From Xenococcus sp. MO_188.B8 (GTDB taxonomy: Bacteria; Cyanobacteriota; Cyanobacteriia; Cyanobacteriales; Xenococcaceae), in NCBI GenBank assembly GCA_030065615.1, contig JASJDR010000038.1, positions 1 to 57,170 of the forward strand: DNA of 57,170 nucleotides, written 5' to 3'. The translations under genes were made by a program, and so were the position numbers. Under the pieces are notes generated by a model, which was not told the origin of the DNA, made no database searches, and saw nothing but the letters and a program-made list of their open reading frames with translations. Each line of letters begins with the position of its first letter. Position 1 is the stretch's first letter. Below, in pieces: positions 57,169 through 57,170 of this stretch.

Positions 57169-57170
57169 TA

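Overview
The window is chromosomal DNA from a cyanobacterium. The evidence is the very frequent octamer GCGATCGC (HIP1), a DnaE polymerase fragment that begins with a split-intein C-half, a carotenoid oxygenase, small cyanobacteria-type proteins, a low overall GC content, and many dispersed cyanobacterial short repeats. The genus cannot be fixed from sequence reading alone.

Layout. Positions 1-8.8 kb hold ordinary genes and decayed ones: a nuclease remnant, a small membrane protein, ThpR, a CYTH protein, an MFS transporter pseudogene, a hydrolase, an SDR protein, class II fructose-bisphosphate aldolase and a 535-aa protein of unknown function. 8.9-15.4 kb is accessory: a three-gene RHH/coiled-coil cassette, a duplicated gene fragment, tRNA-Ala(GGC) followed by an integrase stub, an LRR-Roc-COR protein (Roco-1) and a gene-poor 1.85 kb stretch. 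15.4-34 kb is mostly core: hybrid histidine kinase, ribokinase, HlyD adaptor, carotenoid oxygenase, AroQ, DnaE C-half, TPR protein, CysQ-like phosphatase, an IS605-type remnant, glycosyltransferase, UvrB, a GTPase and a TlyA-type methyltransferase. 34.2-40 kb is the most interesting block: a Roco relic, a giant LRR-Roc-COR-TPR-ATPase protein (Roco-2), a divergent TIR-like protein and a small membrane protein, all in the same orientation. 40.4-47.4 kb has an SPFH-GYF/zinc-ribbon pair and then a decay zone (VapBC remnant, triplicated leader, MITE, truncated nuclease-ParA fusion, transposase scrap, broken methyltransferase, an exported protein). 47.7-57 kb is core metabolism: purL, purF, speA, nspC and a carboxynorspermidine synthase-like gene, ending in a second MITE copy.

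How genes work together. purL and purF are neighbours in purine synthesis. speA, nspC and the saccharopine-dehydrogenase-like gene form a polyamine block. In the 34-40 kb block, the domain content (sensor repeats, GTPase switch, ABC-type ATPase, TIR-like NADase fold, small membrane protein) fits an anti-phage or cell-suicide system. Roco-1, 21 kb away, shares the same Roc-COR core but has a different C-terminal module, which suggests effector swapping. Functional statements for this block are inference; no experiment or database search was available.
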